This document shows positions 13,543 to 15,815 of a DNA stretch of 15,815 bases, in pieces. The notes below the pieces were generated by a model. It did not search any database and was not told where the DNA came from. It saw only the letters and a list, made by a program, of their open reading frames with translations. A program made the position numbers and the translations under genes. This DNA is from Christensenella sp. UBA1259 (GTDB lineage: Bacteria > Bacillota > Clostridia > Christensenellales > Borkfalkiaceae): NCBI GenBank assembly GCA_002308755.1, contig DBVR01000007.1:57182-72996 (forward strand), in the 5' to 3' direction. How positions within the stretch are numbered: the first letter of the stretch is position 1; each line of letters starts with the position of its first letter.

Positions 13543-15815
13543 ATGAATAAGTTATTGCAAACTGTTAGCATCCTTTTAACGGGAACTTCTTTGAGCACTT
13601 TAGCAGTTGCTGCTGAGACCGTAAATTCTTATGATGCTTTATTAGTAAAATTGACCGATGCTAATGCCGATGTTATCTTGGACATGAACGGAGGAGAAAT
13701 AGACCTTAACGGTGGAAATGGCGTTACAATCGGTCAAGATCAAACCGTCATTTTTAAGAATATTGGGACTACCGGTGAGAGTTCGTGGACAGACACGGCT
13801 TTTAATATTGTAAACAATGGAACAATAGCAATTGATAATGTCATATTTAAGGAAAACAATACTACAACAACTGATTCTTATATCGGCGGCATTATCAGAA
13901 ATCACAATTCCCATATTACAGCAATAACAAATTCTACTTTTGATTCTAATTATGCGCAGAGTAACGGAACTTCATTATGGGGCGGAGTAATTTTGAACGG
14001 GAAACAAACAAGTGCCGCATCAAACGATGCTGTTATTGACCTCATTCAGAATGTTTCTTTTACAAATAACTTTTCATTTTCAACTGTAGGTGCTCCACAC
14101 GGAGGAGTAATTTTGAACAGTTATGCAACTATCCATACAATTGATAATGTATTGTTTGAAAATAATTCCATGACCAGTGAAGTTGATAAAACCGGCGGAG
14201 CACACGGTCTTGCCATTGATAATAATGCAGGAGGTGTAATTGATAAAATAACCAATGCTGTTTTTAGAAATAACGCAATTTATCGCACAGGTTCGCAGGA
14301 ATCAACCGATAACTATCATGCCAGTGGTGCAGCATTGGATAATTACAACTATATTGGTGAAATTTCCAGTTGTGTATTCGAGGGAAACCATACATCTACA
14401 GAATCGGTTTCCGCTGTTTCTACCGGCGGGGCTATTATGAACGTTTACAATGATGATGAAATAGCAAAAGGATATATCGGAAAGATTGCAGACAGCAAAT
14501 TTATTAATAATTACATTGATACCGTAAGTTATGCACAAGGTGCAGCAATATCTGCCAGTGGTACCATCGGCGAGATTGTAAATGTTGAATTTACCGGTAA
14601 TCATGTGACTTCTTCACAAAACGCAAGTGGGGTAGGAGCGAATGGAGGAGCTATTTCCACCTCTGCAAAAATCACAAGAATAGTTGCTGATTTTAATGAA
14701 AACTACGTTGACAATACCCAAGGAGCAAGTCAAGCATCAGGTGGGGCTATACAGTTTGCAAAAAACTCTTATACCGGCGAGGTGATTGGAGATTTCAACG
14801 GAAATTATGCTGTAGCGGCAGGAGGAAATGCCTCTGGCGGCGCGTTTACCGTAAACACCGGAACTGTCGGCAAGGTTGAAAGCAATTTTACTAATAATTA
14901 TGTTAAAAGTAACGGGCATGGAAGTGGCGGAGCGATAAATAATAATGCTGCAGCTTCCATCGACAGTATTGTCGGAGATTTTAAGAATAATCGTGCCGAA
15001 TCTTTGGCCACAGGAATTGGACGCGGTGGCGCAATTATGAATTATTCAAAGATTGGTGATATTACCGGAGATTTTATTGATAATCAAGCCAAAGCTGTCA
15101 ACGGCGGAGCTTACGGTGGAGCAATTGCTAACAGTTATTATGATGAAACTTACTCTCTCGGTTTGGGAAATTTATCCGGTACATATAAGAATAACTCGGC
15201 AATCAGTGAAAACAACTACGCGCGTGGCGGAGCTATTTATAACATCAGTACAATTACTAATATTATAAACTCCGATTTTATCGATAATACCGTTATCGGT
15301 AACGAAAATTCCCGCGGCGGTGCGATTTATTCAACTAAAAATTTACTCGTCACTGCAGATAACGGTACATCGTTGTTTGAAGGTAATACCGTAAATGGCG
15401 AATCGAACGCCATTTATATGGCAGGAGCAACGTCAGATATTATAAACCTCAATTTATCAGGAGAAAATAAAGGTATAATTACGTTTAATGATGATATTGA
15501 TGGTGCGTTCTATAATATCAACGTATTAGGGTTCGGGGAAGGTGAAGTGACCTTTAATCAGAAAGCGGAGAACTTCGAAGATTTGACCATCAGCGAAGAT
15601 GCGATTATGCGTATGGGGATTAATGCCGATATCCGCGGTAAAAATATGTTACCGGCGGCAGGCAGTTCTTCGAACCCGACGGTAAAAGTTGATATTGAGG
15701 TTGATAAGTCTGCGCAAGAGACCAAATCAGGTATGATTACGTTAAGTGAGAACGTTACCGGTGATTATAATGTAATAGTCAATTCAGCTAATCCCGATGT
15801 ATATGACGGCGCGCA
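13543..15815 (+). CDS. Large secreted beta-helix protein with Pmp-like FxxN/GGAI repeats, probable autotransporter passenger (3' end beyond window)
   Basis: The frame is open from ATG 13543 to the window end, 757 codons. The ATG has GGGAGG four bases upstream. MNKLLQTVSILLTGTSLSTL and the following AVAAE make a clear signal peptide cleaved near 23-24. From about residue 102 to 615 the protein is built of repeated units: an F-x-x-N turn (FKEN, FDSN, FENN, FRNN, FEGN, FINN, FNGN, FKNN, FIDN) followed by a GGAI/GGVI strand (GGAIMN, GGAINN, GGAIYN). Over the better-ordered part the FxxN turns fall at about 384, 418, 449, 480, 511, 548, 579 and 612, mostly 31 residues apart. This resembles chlamydial Pmp passengers and predicts a parallel beta-helix. 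After 615 the repeats end (GITFNDDIDGAFYNINVLGF), as is common before an autotransporter domain, which is not in the window. Export and surface display are inferred; the ligand is unknown. Confidence 0.8.
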   Translation, partial: MNKLLQTVSILLTGTSLSTLAVAAETVNSYDALLVKLTDANADVILDMNGGEIDLNGGNGVTIGQDQTVIFKNIGTTGESSWTDTAFNIVNNGTIAIDNVIFKENNTTTTDSYIGGIIRNHNSHITAITNSTFDSNYAQSNGTSLWGGVILNGKQTSAASNDAVIDLIQNVSFTNNFSFSTVGAPHGGVILNSYATIHTIDNVLFENNSMTSEVDKTGGAHGLAIDNNAGGVIDKITNAVFRNNAIYRTGSQESTDNYHASGAALDNYNYIGEISSCVFEGNHTSTESVSAVSTGGAIMNVYNDDEIAKGYIGKIADSKFINNYIDTVSYAQGAAISASGTIGEIVNVEFTGNHVTSSQNASGVGANGGAISTSAKITRIVADFNENYVDNTQGASQASGGAIQFAKNSYTGEVIGDFNGNYAVAAGGNASGGAFTVNTGTVGKVESNFTNNYVKSNGHGSGGAINNNAAASIDSIVGDFKNNRAESLATGIGRGGAIMNYSKIGDITGDFIDNQAKAVNGGAYGGAIANSYYDETYSLGLGNLSGTYKNNSAISENNYARGGAIYNISTITNIINSDFIDNTVIGNENSRGGAIYSTKNLLVTADNGTSLFEGNTVNGESNAIYMAGATSDIINLNLSGENKGIITFNDDIDGAFYNINVLGFGEGEVTFNQKAENFEDLTISEDAIMRMGINADIRGKNMLPAAGSSSNPTVKVDIEVDKSAQETKSGMITLSENVTGDYNVIVNSANPDVYDGA
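13885..15387 (+). repeat. Degenerate protein-level repeat array, FxxN...GGAI units
   Basis: About 15 Gly-Gly/Ala strands and about 16 FxxN turns alternate through this stretch, with a unit length near 31-37 codons in the second half. The repeats are clear in the protein but strongly diverged in DNA, with different codons for the same GGAI motif. This argues against recent slippage and for old duplication under structural constraint. Confidence 0.8.

Noticed and set aside
13885..15387. Tandem DNA repeat or CRISPR-like array
   Set aside because: The periodicity exists only at protein level; the DNA units differ in sequence and length and lie within one open reading frame.

Overview
The window reads as two different bacterial genomes joined near position 7,550-7,600, inside a single intact valS reading frame. 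To the left (1 to about 7,550) every gene is on the minus strand. The gene set, pgi-glgB-glgC-glgD-glgA, is a glycogen-synthesis operon of Bacillota/Clostridia type: GlgD, the non-catalytic GlgC paralogue, is essentially a Firmicutes trait. This side is CpG-rich, with strong Shine-Dalgarno sites and stop/start overlaps. To the right (about 7,600 to 15,815) the DNA is more AT-rich and CpG-poor. It carries tolC, a popZ/DUF2497 gene and the 5' half of valS in the order known from Alphaproteobacteria. These are followed by a divergent glgP and the start of a large secreted beta-helix protein of autotransporter type. The lineages are inferred from gene content, synteny and base composition; no database search was possible.

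Layout: glgA (1-378, minus, 3' end cut off by the window edge), glgD (389-1504, minus), glgC (1505-2701, minus), glgB (2724-4613, minus), pgi (4616-6046, minus) with a good sigma70-type promoter at 6097-6125, a strong hairpin terminator for valS at 6160-6191, and valS (6191-8815, minus, apparently chimeric). Then come popZ (8906-9463, minus) and tolC (9474-10832, minus) with a promoter at 10864-10891, glgP (10978-13452, plus), and a 5'-complete, 3'-truncated repeat-rich secreted protein (13543-15815, plus). No gene-free stretch exceeds about 145 bases. No tRNA, rRNA, CRISPR array or insertion sequence was seen.

Function: in the left genome, Pgi interconverts F6P and G6P, GlgC/GlgD make ADP-glucose, GlgA elongates the alpha-1,4 chain and GlgB adds alpha-1,6 branches. 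In the right genome, TolC is an outer-membrane export channel, PopZ a polar chromosome-anchoring scaffold, GlgP degrades glycogen by phosphorolysis, and the terminal protein is probably displayed or secreted at the cell surface. The glgP and the glg synthesis genes look like one complete glycogen locus but probably are not. The most important observation is the valS junction, most simply an assembly chimera at a conserved gene. The most interesting biology is the Pmp-like FxxN/GGAI repeat protein at the right end.
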